This document shows, piece after piece, positions 22,719-35,193 of a stretch of 64,000 nt of DNA. The first letter of the stretch is position 1. Every line of letters starts with the position of its first letter. The stretch spans positions 44,877,366 through 44,941,365 of the forward strand of contig CM055097.1 in assembly GCA_029204225.1 (NCBI GenBank), in the 5' to 3' direction. A program made the position numbers and the translations under genes. The DNA comes from Diphasiastrum complanatum (Eukaryota > Streptophyta > Lycopodiopsida > Lycopodiales > Lycopodiaceae). The notes below the pieces were generated by a model, which made no database searches, was not told the origin of the DNA, and was given only the letters and a program-made list of their open reading frames with translations.

Positions 22719-23790
22719 TGATGGGGCAAGGGAGATAGGAAGAATAAGAACGGAGAAGAGAGCAGGAATATTGTGAAACAGCTCTCCCGTTCTAATCAGT
22801 TGCTAAATGCAAAAACAATCTAATAGACAGCTTATGCTAAATGTAATCACAGCTTTAAGTGTTCTAATTGCCCAACATGATCTTAACAATTAATTCATAC
22901 TCTAAAATAAGAGTACAATTCACTGAAGAGATTAGAGATGGTTTGTATATGGTACTACTGAAATCAGATTCAACGTGAAGTATAGTTCTGAAATAAATGG
23001 TAGAGTAGTATGATATCACGAGCTCCTCAGGCATCGAAGAAAGCCATCGTCTGATCAGAAACTGAGGAGTCGTAGACATCCGTGTTTTGATCAAAGTGAG
23101 TAAACAAGCACGATCAAACAACAATGAAAGTGCATTCAATCACAACAAGCATTCATCTACGTTGTACATAGATAAAAACGTGTTGCTGCTATATTACACT
23201 GAAGCACAATACAAGTAGCAATTAAAACCACGACGTAATTGGGAGGCTCAAATAATGCGTCCCATGGATGGAGCAACCTGTAATCTGTGCTCAGATGATC
23301 TATTTATAGACTTCATCCGTGTATTAATTACATTGAATGCTTGTCACCTAATTAAGAGAGCCGTTGTACTTGGAAGTATATGGCTTTTGTGACAATTGTA
23401 CACGGTATTTACGGTCAATAATTCAACATCGGTGATGTGAACGAGGACGTCGCTGGAACATTCCTCATCTATTTTAGACGACCTTCAGGATTTTTCTCTC
23501 TCACATTTTTTGCAAAAAGCCCAAGGTGCCCTAAAAAACGAAGATGTCTTGAAAACAGTTTAACTTATGAAAGTAGATGACCTTCGGGAATTTCTCTCTC
23601 TTCGCATTTTTCGAAAAAATGCAAAAAAGCCGAAGGTGTTGAAAATAGTTTAACTTTTGAACTATGCAAGTGTCGCATTTCAGGGAAATGCAAAAAAGGC
23701 CGAAGCTGTTGAAAACATAGTGTATTTGTACAGACTTTTGAAAAAGTAATGTGTTTCTGCAGACTTGTTCTAAATGCAAGTTTTGTGAAA
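22719..23790 (-). repeat. copia-A 5' LTR, truncated
   Basis: Starts TGATGGGGCAAGGG on the + strand, like the LTR at 34284. Similarity to that copy ends near 23790, about 200 bp short of its full length. It contains short hairpins with GCATTTTT/AAAAATGC stems near 23603-23622. Confidence 0.85.
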
Positions 23791-23807
23791 ACTATCTATT
23801 TCGTCCT

Positions 23808-24275
23808 ATGCTGCATGCTGATATGAACCTACAACACTAAACTGGGCTCCAAATAGTTCGATACTCATAGCGAAACATGCGTCCGAACCAGAAAGCTAAA
23901 CATAGTGCTGGGATTCTAGGTCCGTCAAGCTTGGATCGCACGAGTCCCCATTCGCAGAGCTCTGGTGCTCATAATTAGCTATAGCTAGCCAGTAAAAAAT
24001 GGTCAAAACTTCAGATGAGAGGTGTCCACAGGTTCGTGGGCTCGACATGGAACCAGAAGACCATTTGCAGCTCAATTTCGATGCCATTTTTTTTTTTTCG
24101 AAAATGCCCTTTCTGTCGGGGGGAATGCTACTAAATGGACTAGTTTTCAGCATCCTCGAGAACTAGTCCAGTGTCAACGAATGGAGTCCATTTTGCAGGA
24201 AGTTTGTTCCGCTGCATGCCGAACGAACCTATAGGACTAAACCAAACTCCAAACGGTTCAATACTCACAACGAAC
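23808..24275 (+). repeat. direct repeat pair about 400 bp apart
   Basis: A motif of about 68 bp (GCTGCATGC ... GAACCTA ... CTCCAAA ... GTTC/TTCGATACTCA ... CGAA) occurs near 23813 and again near 24210 with many differences. Nothing else recognisable lies between them. Confidence 0.5.
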
Positions 24276-24749
24276 TTGTTGGAATTGATCATTACTTGCA
24301 TTCAAATTTAACAAAATATTATGTAAACGTGCATTATCTTCTTTTGTTTGTAATAATGCGGTCTCTTTTTCTCTATAGTCAGCAAGCAAACCATTTAACA
24401 TACATTCTAAACTCTGTATTTTCTGAACCGAGTTTGCAACACCATAAGTCGTCGTACCCAGTAAATTGTTTTCACTGTCACACAAAAACTTTATTGATTG
24501 TGTGATGGATTGGAATTGTGGAGCTTGCATCGAGCTTGGATCCAATGGATACAAACTTCCGTGAATCCACAAATCGTAATTCTTCCTTTGGTTGATTTTG
24601 TGAGCGATCATATCAAGTGGAGAAACTATGGATTCTTTCACTACTCCTCTTTTAGCTATCGGAGCATTCTCAGCAGGGAGAACAATGTGTAGATGAAATT
24701 GAGACATCTCCGCAAACATCAGCTGACAGACTAGAAAGAAAATAGACAC
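24258..24749 (-). CDS. orphan ORF, 163 residues, unknown
   Basis: Intact open frame from ATG 24749. The N-terminus is mildly hydrophobic and the middle reads VSPLDMIAHKINQRKNYDLW. The C-terminal third is heptad-like (LECMLNGLLADYREKETALL), suggesting a short coiled coil. I do not recognise the family and see no pol motif. It sits between copia remnants, so it may be a retroelement or captured-gene product, or chance. Confidence 0.3.
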   Translation of the reverse strand: MSIFFLVCQLMFAEMSQFHLHIVLPAENAPIAKRGVVKESIVSPLDMIAHKINQRKNYDLWIHGSLYPLDPSSMQAPQFQSITQSIKFLCDSENNLLGTTTYGVANSVQKIQSLECMLNGLLADYREKETALLQTKEDNARLHNILLNLNASNDQFQQVRCEY

Positions 24750-24984
24750 TATTCTTCATCCATGGCGTACCTGAGATTCTATGTTTATTCTCTCGCTAGT
24801 TAAAACGAGGGACACAATCTCATTTTCAAATTTGAAAAAGTTAGTTAATGAGTGTCATAGGTTCTTGAAGTTGTAGTTGCATGCATCATAATTGTGTATG
24901 TTAACTACACATTACTAGTAAGGTTAAGCTAAACTGGACCTGAAAGTCCGTCGGAGTTTTAAAATCTGGCGTTTTTTTTTGTCC

Positions 24985-26761
24985 TACGTGGAATTTCTTA
25001 GATGAACCTTTTGATGTTTGTAATTCCTCTAATGCAAGTTGGATGTGTTGCAAGAGAGCCAATACCTATTCAAGAGGTTTGGCATAAAAGGATGGGACAC
25101 CTCAACTTCAAGTCATTGGAGGTAATGGCTAGAAAGAAGGTTGTGATAGGTCTTCCAAGTTCCTTAAGTGGTATCAATCATGTTTGTGAGTCTTGTGCTT
25201 TGTCTACTTCACATAGACTAACTTATACTAGATTTACAAAGCCTTTTCAACTTGTACATTCGGATATTCATGGAATTAATTTCTTGTGCAATAGGTGGCC
25301 AAGTGCTATTTTGGATGGAAGGACACCTTTTGAGATGCTATTCAAGAGGAGGCCGAGTGTCAACTTTCTAAGAACTTTTGGATGCACATGTTGTGTCAAC
25401 ATTACAATTGATAATAGGACCAAGGAGGATCCATCTTCAAGAAAAGGTATCTTTGGTGGATATAGTGAGGTGAGTAAAGCCTAGAAGGTTTACATTCCTT
25501 CTACTAACAAAGTGATTGTTGGTAGAGATGTTATTTTTGATGAGGGCAACATTCCAAAAGTGTTTTCAAGTACTATTGATGGTGATGTGGATGGATCTAG
25601 CATTCTTGATACTAATATATAAGATCCTACTTTATATGGTGATGATAATGGACCTTCATCAAGTCAAAAGCCAAGGAGAACATCAAGGGAAAGACAAGTA
25701 TCTTCAAGGCTCACATATGATGAAAATGGTAAGCAAGTAGTTTCTGGAAATTATGTTGCTTTCCTAACCTCTTTTGATGAACCTACAAGTGTTGATGAAG
25801 CAAGGAAGGAAGAGGAGTGGATCCAAGCAATGGATCTTGAATATCAAGCTCTTATGAAGAATGGAACATGAAGATTGGTGGAGTTACCCAAGGACAAGAA
25901 AGCTATTGGATGTTTTCATGACCTTACAACAAGTAATGAATATGGAAAACAAAGTTTTTTCAATGATTTTGATGGTCAATTTGATGATCAAGAGGTTGAT
26001 CTCAAAGGGCTTCAACAACATGAAAGGAGAGATGACAATTTGGAGCTAGTCAAGAGCATCAAAGGAGAGTCAATCGGCAAAGATGTTAGAAATCTATTTT
26101 TGTAGGTAATTGAAGACTCAAGTAAGGTCAAAGGAGCAGCAATGAAGTGTTGTCAAGTTTACTTTACTTTTTCTATCTCATGTTTGAGCAATTTCATGTG
26201 GATGTGTGCAAATTGTCAAGATTTGGTAAAACTAGCTACATTGGTGAGCATCATTTTGATGTTGGATTTGTATTAGCATTCTTTGCTAGTTTTGTTGATG
26301 GAAATGAAGCCATTGGAGGTTTATTATATCACTCATTCATGATCAATTCATCAAGTGATGATGACATCTTGTGGCAAGATGGAGATGGAGGCTCATTCAT
26401 GGAGTGTCATGGTGGATACATGACAACAAAGGACAAAAAAGAGAGGATACAAAAAAGCAAATGGTTATCACTCACATTTGTTGTTTGTTTGCTGTATTTT
26501 TCCAAAGAGTTCAAAGTTGATAGCATGAAGGAATCATCTCATTTACATTCTATGTGATTCTTCATGTCATATTGAGGTGCAATATCATTTTGTGAGGGAG
26601 CAAGTCATTGCAAAGGAGGTGGAGCTTCAACATGTGTCCTCAAGGGAATGTGTAGCTGATATCTTCACCAAGGCGTTGGGAAAGGACTTATTCATGAAGC
26701 ATAGGACTTCAATTGGAGTGTTATCAAAGTCTATGCTAAAACTAGTTGAAGAGGGAGTTTG
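24985..26761 (+). mobile_element. copia-C element with core of pol replaced
   Basis: 25002-25484 encodes the pre-integrase domain (EVWHKRMGHLNFKSLEVMAR), zinc-binding CESCALSTSHR and HSDIHG. It then jumps to DGRTPFEMLFKRRPS, so the integrase core is deleted. The frame continues into VIVGRDVIFDE and the RT start (EEEWIQAMDLEYQALMKNG). RT is replaced by unrelated sequence (about 25915-26560). The end of RNase H (EVQYHFVREQV, VADIFTKALGKDLF) follows at 26577-26761, then a PPT and LTR. Confidence 0.8.
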
Positions 26762-26899
26762 AAAGATTCAACTAGGTTGATCATATTTGCCACATTTCTA
26801 TATTTGGCAAATTGAGGCCAACTTTATATTAGAATTAGAGTTTGACTTTTCAAAGTTAATTAGTCTAAATTTCATTTCAATAAGAACTTTTCTAAAGTG
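26760..26899 (+). repeat. copia-C 3' LTR, left part (split by insertion)
   Basis: Follows the purine tract GAAGAGGGAG. The same sequence starts the LTR copy at 63768. It is interrupted at 26899 by the TR-GAG element and resumes at 31355. Confidence 0.8.
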
Positions 26900-27798
26900 T
26901 GTGGGGGGTGGAATACAAGGCCCAAGGGGCATTTCAATGGAGCCCAAAAGTATCAAGGAAAGAAGTACCTTACAGGGAAGTAGCCTATGGAAATAATGAT
27001 TTTACATAATTATTGGCCCAAGCATGGCATCCTATGAGTATAAGCCTATCTTGAAGAGCCATCAGTAGACAAGTTGCATTAGGCCCCAAGTATGGCACCC
27101 TGCATGCATAAGTCCAACTTGTGGTGCCATTAGTCACTAGGGGGCAAGGAATCAATTTTTGCAAGTCTCAAGGTTTAAACTTAGACTTAAAAAAGTATGC
27201 AAAAGTCAATGTCAAGATTTTAAAAAAGAACTTGCATTCTATATTGAGACTTGAAATTCCTAGTCCTATAAGTAAGTGTGGAAAGGACACTCCAAAAGCT
27301 TCTATAAAGAGAATCCCTTTCTATGTAATTTCTATCCTTAATGTATGAGAGCTAAGTGCTGCCATTTTTGGTCCACTTGTGCTAATTTTGGTGTTTGGCT
27401 AAATTTAGTCTGACTTTGTGTAATATGCATATTTTCTTATGTTCTTGCTTTTAGCCCCATTTTAGCATAAGTGCTTTCCCTTTGAGTGTTTCTATTTTTA
27501 GTTAAGCTTGTAGAGTGTGGTTAAAGAGAGTAGATTGGATGTTAGAGTGAGAGTGGGTGGAAGAGTGTGTGTGTGAGTGTGTTGGAAGAAAATGTGGGAG
27601 AGAAGTGAGAGAGATAGAGTTAATGGTTATTTTATTTTGGTGATGTTTTTGTTGGAATGCTATTTGTTTGCAAGTAGAAGTAGATGTTAACACTCTTGGT
27701 TTTGCAAGCATCTTCATAGCTCCTAGGTTCTAGTCCGCTTGCCGTGCTACAAACGACTTAGGAGGAGAAGGTGGAAAGCCTTTTACTTCTTGACAACA
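26900..27798 (+). repeat. 5' LTR of TR-GAG element
   Basis: From TGTGGGGGGTGGAATAC to TTACTTCTTGACAACA. Aligns over its whole length with 30453-31349. Confidence 0.92.
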
Positions 27799-27817
27799 TT
27801 GGCGTCATTGCTGGGGA
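27799..27817 (+). other. TR-GAG primer binding site
   Basis: TTGGCGTCATTGCTGGGGA follows the LTR directly. It resembles TGGCGCCGTTGCCGGGGA, the site complementary to Asp-tRNA used by plant Tat/Athila gypsy elements, with three changes. Confidence 0.75.
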
Positions 27818-29084
27818 GCCAAATGCTTGCTAACTTTTGTTGTTTTCCATTTTTTTCTACCTGCTTTGTTGTAGGGACTGGTCACTAGTTTTTAGTGGTT
27901 ACTTTGCAAAAACAATTTATGACTGATATGTTTGTGGTTTGTGTGTTTTGAGCATATGTATGTGAGGAACTACCATGAAACTATCATCCCCCCACAAAAC
28001 AGTGCAAAAAACAGCCTTCAAACTAAGTTTTAAACCATCATGAATCTGCCTCCCCAAATCTGACTATGACAACTTGTCACAAAACTGCCAAGCAAAGTCT
28101 TGAATCCCCAACTGATGTTTGGAGGCCTAAATCTTGTGAACTTGACTCGCCCTCCTAACTATAAGATAAAACAGATCTTAAACTACCATCTATTAGAGGG
28201 GCAAGCTAGATCAGTAAGATCTGACGATTTTACTAAGAAAAAATTCCCTGGACCAATTTTGGATTCCTAGAGCTTGAAATATGCTCATCTTGGCTCACCT
28301 AGCTCAAATTAGAGATACAATTACTTGCTGAAGACTGTATCAAAAGGGTGAGCCAAGAGCTTGCACTATTCTCGAGATATCTGCCCTCAAAAATTTTGAG
28401 AAACTTGTCTCTACAGCCTCAGTAAAAACCCACCTTGGCTCGCCTCCTTCATCATTCATAGATCTCATTGAGCCCAGTACACTATCTAGAGGGCAAACCA
28501 AGATCCCAAGTACTCATCATTCTACATTGGAAAGTGTGAAAATCCTAATTTTTGCACTTTTTGGGATCTCCAATCTGATAGACTTTTTGTGAGTGTCATA
28601 TCTCATTGTTCCCTCAAGGTCTTGGTTTGCCTATTTGCAGGTTGCATTCTCCCCTCAAGAAGAGCTTACCTTGAGTTAGGAGAGCCAAGACACCCACAAG
28701 ATTGGCCAGAAACAGAGAGAATCTTAAATTTACTATTTTTGGCCTACAGGCTTCAGTTCTAGAGATTTTGACTTGCCTCTCTTAGATTCTAGAGATCTAA
28801 TACATATCTTGATATCCCCAGAAGGGCAAGCCATACCTCCCAAAGGATACTTAGATTTGGACTTTTTTCGCTCCCAGCTTCCTACAATCCCAAAATCACC
28901 CTAGGACTCCAAAATTTGATATCTTGATTCCCCCCTTGGTTATAACCTACATCCATCCACCCTTTATCACTGGCCAAAGAGGAGATCCAAAAATCTCAAC
29001 CCATATCCAACCATCACACTTTTTGTTTTCACCAAGCTACATTCCCAAAATTGCCTTCCCATTTTGGGAACCCAAATTTGCAAG

Positions 29085-29165
29085 ACTTTTTGTGAATCCC
29101 AAATCCGGTAGACTTTTTGTGAATCTCCAAACTAGTAGACTTTTTGTGAATCCCAAACTTGCAAT
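29085..29165 (+). repeat. three 27-bp tandem repeats
   Basis: A 27-bp unit (GACTTTTTGTGAAT...) is repeated three times. In the open frame 28924-29262 each unit encodes a 9-residue repeat starting RLFVN. It lies in the TR-GAG leader upstream of gag. Confidence 0.85.
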
Positions 29166-29571
29166 CCTCAATTTATCAAATTTCCATATTCACGTTCATC
29201 ATCCCCGTCTTACATTCCCAGATATAAGATCCAATTCCCACATCATAATCCCCATTTTGTGAGTTCCCTAGTTGAATCCCAAATCCACGCCCCCAGATTT
29301 CATTCCCCAATCCCATCTTCCAAAGCTTACATTCCTACACTCCCAATCCCAGAGTTTGAAATCTTGGATCCCCAAACTGAAAAAAGCTTGTTACATCCCC
29401 AAACAAGATATGTCCAAGCTACGGACCTAGACAAGATCTTTTATTTGGATGCAACTAAGATCAGGTCGAAAGACTAGATCTAGGACCTCGAGAGAAGAAG
29501 AAAGTTCACTTGGAGATTAGGTACCATCAACTAGCCATCCCCAACCCCTGAATCTCCAAGAGCAGTTCGAC

Positions 29572-30440
29572 ATGGCTGCCAATAATCCAAATCTCAAGAG
29601 AATCTAGTACCACCTGAGAAAATAGGAGCCATTCCGCAAAATCGACAAGCTCCTAGACTCGATCTGCCACGATACGATGGTACTACCGACCCAGCACACT
29701 ATTCTCAAATTTATGAGGAAGCATGTGAAGTCTATGGAGACACAACTCCAGAAGAAAAACTACCACTCTTTAGTATGACCCTCACTGATGCCGCTCGCGA
29801 GTGGTATTTCAACCTTGAGCATCACGAACAAAACGAGTGGAAATCACTCAATGACTCATTCGTTAAGAGATTCAAATCATGTAGATTCCTTGAAAGCCCA
29901 TTTTTGTTGCTTAGTAAGATCAAAATGAGAAAGGACTGAGGGTACGTGATTACATCGAACGACTCAAATGTCTTAAGACTGAATGCCCTGCTCACTTAGC
30001 ACCTGATTAGGCCGTGCTCATGTGGTTCATGCTGGCTTCCCGAAATCTATCAAACATGAACTTAGACCTCGAGAATCCTATGCTACCTTACGTGATGCTA
30101 TGGATGATGCCATCCACGAAGAAGACGAAGGCTCTGATGAAGAATACAAACACCAATGTTTGCTTGCCATTGTTGCTGACCAAAGCCATAGATCCCAAGG
30201 TGAAGGATCCTCTTCTGATGTTGCCACACGATTGTTGTTACAACAACTTGAAAACATGAATAAAACCCACCAAGCACAGATGGATAAGTATCCAAATACT
30301 TTGAACATAAGTTGAAAAATACCACACCACAATGGCCTATTGTCAACCAATTTTTCAAGCATGATAATGTTTGGTGTCCCACATGCCGACAAAATCACAC
30401 GGCGAACGAATGTCCACATGGGACTGGCGGTTACCATTTA
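29572..30440 (+). pseudogene. TR-GAG gag gene, frameshifted
   Basis: An ATG at 29572 opens MAANNPNLK. The gag core lies in a shifted frame (LPRYDGTTDPAHYSQIYEE, LTDAAREWYFNLEHHEQNEW, SFVKRFKSCRF), as in Retrotrans_gag of Ty3/gypsy elements. After a stop near 29938 the frame moves again (RVRDYIERLKCLKTECPAHL; then DAMDDAIHEEDEGSDEEYKH at 30022-30315). A CCHC-like knuckle (CPTCRQNHTANEC) sits near 30378-30416, close to the 3' LTR. Confidence 0.8.
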
Positions 30441-30452
30441 GCAGCGGGGGAG

Positions 30453-31349
30453 TGTGGGGGCTGGAATACAAGGCCTAAGGGGCATTTCAATGGAGCCCAT
30501 AGGTATCAAAGGAAAGAAGTACCTTACAAGGAAGTAGCCTATGGAAATAATGATTTTATGTAATTATTGGCCCAAGCATGGCATCCTATGAGCATAAGCC
30601 CATCTTGAAGAGTCGTCAGTAGACAAGTTGCGTTAGGCCCCAAGTATGACACCCTGCATGCATAAGTCCAACTTGTGGTGCCATTAGTCACTAGGGAACA
30701 AGGAACCAATTTTTGCAAGTCTCCAGGTTTAAACTTAGACATAAAAAAGTATGCAAAAGTCAATGTCAAGATTCTAAAAAAGAACTCTATATTGGGACTT
30801 GAAATTCCTAATCCTATAAGTAAATGTGGAAAGGACACTCCACAAGCTTCTAAAAAGAGAAGTCCTTTCTATGTAATTTCTGTCCTTAATGTATGAGAGC
30901 TAAAGTGCTGCCATTTTGGGTCCACTTGTGCTAATTTTGGTGTTTGGCTAAATTTAGTGTGACTTTGTATAGTATGCATATCTGCTTAAGTTCTTGGTGT
31001 TTTAGCCCCAATTTAGCGTAAGTGCTTTCTCTTTGAGTGTTTCTATTTTAAGTTAAGCTTGTAGAGTGTGGTTAAAGAGAGTAGATTGGATGTTAGAGTG
31101 AGAGTGGGTGGAAGAGTGTGTGTGTGAGTGTGTTGGAAGAAAATGTGGGAGAGAAGTGAGAGATATAGAGTTAATGGTTATTTTTTTTTGGTGATGTTTT
31201 TGTTGGAATGCTATTTGTTTGCAAGTAGAAGTAGATGTTAACACTCTTGGTTTTGCAAGCATCTTCACGGCTCCTAGGTTCTAGTCCGCTTCTCGTGCTA
31301 CAAACGACTTAGGAGGAGAAGGTGGAAAGCCTTTTACTTCTTGACAACA
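30453..31349 (+). repeat. 3' LTR of TR-GAG element
   Basis: Preceded by the purine-rich GCAGCGGGGGAG and ending GACAACA at 31349, followed by the AAGTG target duplication. Confidence 0.92.
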
Positions 31350-31354
31350 AAGTG

Positions 31355-31697
<343 letters not shown>

Positions 31698-31934
31698 TTA
31701 AACTGGCATTCTAGAAACTCGTACAAAGCTTGCAAAAAACACCAAGAAATCTTAAACACTTTCACACATCATTACATCATTACCAAACTACTATCATGCA
31801 GACTGGAGTTGGAAGAGAAGAGGAAGAAGAGAGGAGAATGGAGAGAGAGAGGGAGTGGAGAAAGAAGAGTAGAAGGAGATGGGGAGAGAGGGGGAAGAGC
31901 CTAAAGAGGAGAATGATACAAGAAAAGGATAAAA

Positions 31935-32074
<140 letters not shown>

Positions 32075-32284
32075 ACAAATGGATAGAGTTTTATTACTAA
32101 TTAGAATGATGCAAATACAAGAAAAATGCTAGGCTTTAAATAGGAGTGAGAGTGGAAGCTCCTCATCACCCATTAGCTACTAAAGTTCCATCAGGTTCAC
32201 AATCTTGACCGTCCGAATCACTTTGTGTTTCTTGGGGACAAGTTGTGTTTCCTAACTTAGGAACTTGCAAAAGCTAAGTTTAAA

Positions 32285-33432
32285 GGGTAAAGACTGCTAA
32301 AAATACATCTGATTTTGCTCAAATAGTTGTAGAGCATCTGTCTAGACTTTACAAACTACCAAGTGACATTGTAAACGATCGTGATCCAAGGTTTACTAGT
32401 CACTTTTGGTCGGTTGTATTCACTAAACTAGAGACGAACATGAGCTTTAGTTCTTCTGACCATTCGTCAGACATAAAGAACAAATCAGGTGAGCGAGAAA
32501 ATGCTTCGAGCATATTTTATGTCGGCAATCTCATTGGGAAGTGTATCTGACCTTGATTGAGTTGCCTATGCTAGGGTATCACGTTCTCTTATTGAGTGTA
32601 GGACAAGAATATAATAAGTCATGATTCTCTAATCATAGTTTAGATTCTAGTTATACTTAATTGTTTAAGAGAAGGATTACCTGTGTGATCAAAAGATCAG
32701 ATGATATCTATATTTTGATTGCAATCTCCTCGGATAGGAAGTTATCCTTGATGGAGATTAAGTTATAGTAAGCATTTGGCCACCGGTTCTAGCCGTGCGT
32801 GCTTATATATAGTTTTAAGCCCATATCACTCATTTTCGTAGAGACTCATATGATCAGGTTTTAGAAGGTAGCAGATTTCCTATATGATATGCAGGAAATG
32901 CTACGGATAGCACGTGAGAATGTCTAGTATACCCAAGATAGGGACTGACAGTATGCTAATCTGAAATAATTGCCTTGAGAGTTTCAAATGGGGGTTTGGG
33001 TGTTTTGAAGAATCCCGAAGGATTCTAGTGTAATGCGTACTAGCAAGCATTACAAATTGTCTCCTAGATACAGAGGACCGTATCGGATTTGAAAAAAGAT
33101 CAGATCCTTAGCTTACCAATTGGACCTCCCAGAAGGAACTCCAGTGCATCCGAGTTTTTCAAATAAGCTAAGTCATGTGAGTCTACGTGAAAAGGTGTAT
33201 CTTGGTTCTGCAGACCAATTGGACCTGTTGGATAGATCATCGGGTGTGTCTCGACTTGAACCCGGAAGGATCTTGGATACAAAAACCAAACGATTGAGAA
33301 ATTGTACCAAGTATCTGGTTCGATGGAAGAGTCGCACAAACAATGATAATTCCTGGTAATAGGAAGGAAGCTTAAGGAGGAGTTTCCCCAGTTTCAAGTT
33401 CTCAGGACAGAACTTGAATAAGGGGGGAAGAA
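32285..33432 (+). pseudogene. Ty3/gypsy chromovirus integrase with chromodomain (broken)
   Basis: Integrase core remnants FAQIVVEHLSRLYKLPSDIV and DRDPRFTSHFW are followed by frame-shifted pieces (HILCRQSHWEVYLTLIE). After a degraded gap come the integrase C-terminus (LSPRYRGPYRI, AYQLDLPEGTPVHPSFSNK) and a chromodomain (PGRILDTKTKRLRN, KYLVRWKSR, NDNSW). The open frame 33120-33359 holds the chromodomain. A polypurine tract AAGGGGGGAAGAA precedes the 3' LTR at 33433. Confidence 0.88.
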
Positions 33433-33710
33433 TGTCATGTCCGCGACTAGTTTCGGGTAGCATGTCCATGCTAGAGGTCAATAGACCAACAATCCGTAAG
33501 TTAGTTATGACTATAAGGGAATTGGGGCCCTTATGTGTATAAGGTCATAATTAATGGTTGTAGGTCTAAACTCATGATGGTGGATTTATATGGGTCTATC
33601 AGTGAGTCATTGGAAAACTAGATGACGTGGCCCAGATAGGCTGTAGAGGTGTCCAATGAGGTGTCACAATGCATTACTAGTGGTGCATGGGCCTTAGAGG
33701 GTATAAGCAT
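33433..33710 (+). repeat. gypsy 3' LTR, 5' part
   Basis: Starts TGTCATGTCC after the polypurine tract and matches 62197-62470 closely. It is cut at 33710 by the next insertion. Confidence 0.88.
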
Positions 33711-34283
33711 TGTTAGCCGATATTTTCGCATGAAAAATCGGGCTACTTTTAGAACAATTTTCACAATTTTGGAAAAACGGCATGTAAAACCCGGATATTA
33801 ATAGTAAAATCGGCACAAAGTTGCCTATAGTTAGGGGTCCCAGCCCACCCAAATGTGGCTAAAGAGAATTTTGAGGTTTTAGAATGGGCCCATAAAATAT
33901 TTTACGGCCTTAGAATTGGCCCGCTTATGCGAATTGTAATAGCTGACGACGCCATGCAAATTTTCAAATGTACTGTGACTTTTTACTAATATAAAGTCGA
34001 AGTATTGTGTTTCAGGTTGTTACTCAGTAGGAAGAGGGGGTCAGTCTCCACAATTGTGGAATGGCGAGACAAAAATTCCAAAAGCAAGCAAAAAAGGTCC
34101 ACAAAGTGTGACAACAAACAAGGGCCAATATCAAGAAAAGGGAAAGATGGCTTTAGACCACATGACCAAGTGGCTAAGGGCTAAGGAAAATAGCCATGAG
34201 GCATTCTAATAGCCACATGGGGAAAAAGGCCAAATCAACAATTAATGCCAAAGGGGGCCTAACTCCATAAGTTGAGCAACAAT
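33711..34283 (+). mobile_element. TGTTAGC element, copy A (partial)
   Basis: Begins TGTTAGCCGA at a break in the gypsy LTR. It is the diverged reverse complement of about 45840-46382 (shared ATAGGGGTC(C/T)CA.CCC..CC..AATGTGGCT block and TCAGGTTGTTACTCAGT block). It is cut at 34283 by the copia-A LTR. No ORF. Confidence 0.7.
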
Positions 34284-35138
34284 TGATGGGGCAAGGGAGA
34301 TAGGAAGAACAAGAACGGAGAAGAGAGCAGGAATATTGCAAAACAGCTCTCCCATTCTAATCGGCTGCTAGGTGCAAAAATAGTCTAATAGACAGCTTAT
34401 GCTAATGATAATCACAGCTTTATGCCTTCTGATTGTCCAAAAGGATCTTAAAAATTAATTCATACTCTCAAAAATGAAAGTGTAGTCCACCGAAGTGATT
34501 ATAAATGGTTTGTGTGTGTGGTATTACTGAAAATCAGATTCAATGTGAAGTATGGTTCTGACACAAATGGAACAACAATATGATATTGTGAGTTTCTCAG
34601 GCGTCAAAGACAGCCATCATCTGATCAGAAACTGAGGAGTCGTAGACGTCCGTGTTCTAATCAGAGTGAGTAAACAAGCACGATCAAATAGCAATGAAAG
34701 TGCATTCAATCACAACAAGCATTCATCTACGTTGTACACAAATAAAAACGTGCTGCTGCTATATTACATTGAAGCACAATACAAATAGCAATTACAACTA
34801 AAATTGACGGCGTAATTGGGAGGCTCGAATAATACGTCTCATGGATGGAGCAACCAATACTCTGTGCTTGGATGATCTATTTATAGATTTCATCCGTGTA
34901 TGAATTATAGTGAATGTTTGTCACCTAACTAGGAAAGCCATCGTACTTGGAAGTATATGGCTTTTGTTACAACTATACACATTATATATATGGTCAACAA
35001 ATCAGTATCATTGACGTGGACGAGGACGTCGCAAAATCTCTCACTTCGCATTTTACGTGAAGTGGTTTTCTCTCACTTCGCAAATTACAGGAAGTGGCTA
35101 AGAACGTTCCTCGTTCATTTTAGACGACCTTTGGCATG

Positions 35139-35193
<55 letters not shown>

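Larger units (their letters stand above)
18898..23790 (-). mobile_element. Ty1/copia element copia-A, copy 1
   Basis: Minus-strand element carrying, from right to left, a truncated 5' LTR (22719-23790), a primer site, gag, zinc knuckle, protease, integrase, RT and RNase H. The order integrase before RT is diagnostic of Ty1/copia. The 3' LTR is absent: the left end breaks off just after the RNase H terminus. Copy 2 at 34284-35944 shares the LTR and RNase H end. Confidence 0.9.
26900..31349 (+). mobile_element. non-autonomous gag-only LTR retrotransposon (TR-GAG type)
   Basis: A complete element of 4450 bp with LTRs of 899 and 897 bp, TG...CA ends, and perfect 5-bp target duplications AAGTG at 26895-26899 and 31350-31354. 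An Asp-tRNA-type primer site follows the 5' LTR and a purine-rich tract precedes the 3' LTR. The 2.65-kb interior encodes only gag. I find no protease, RT, RNase H or integrase motif in any frame. This is the organisation described as TR-GAG; it would need enzymes from an autonomous Tat/Athila-like partner. The LTRs differ at several percent of sites by eye. Confidence 0.88.
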
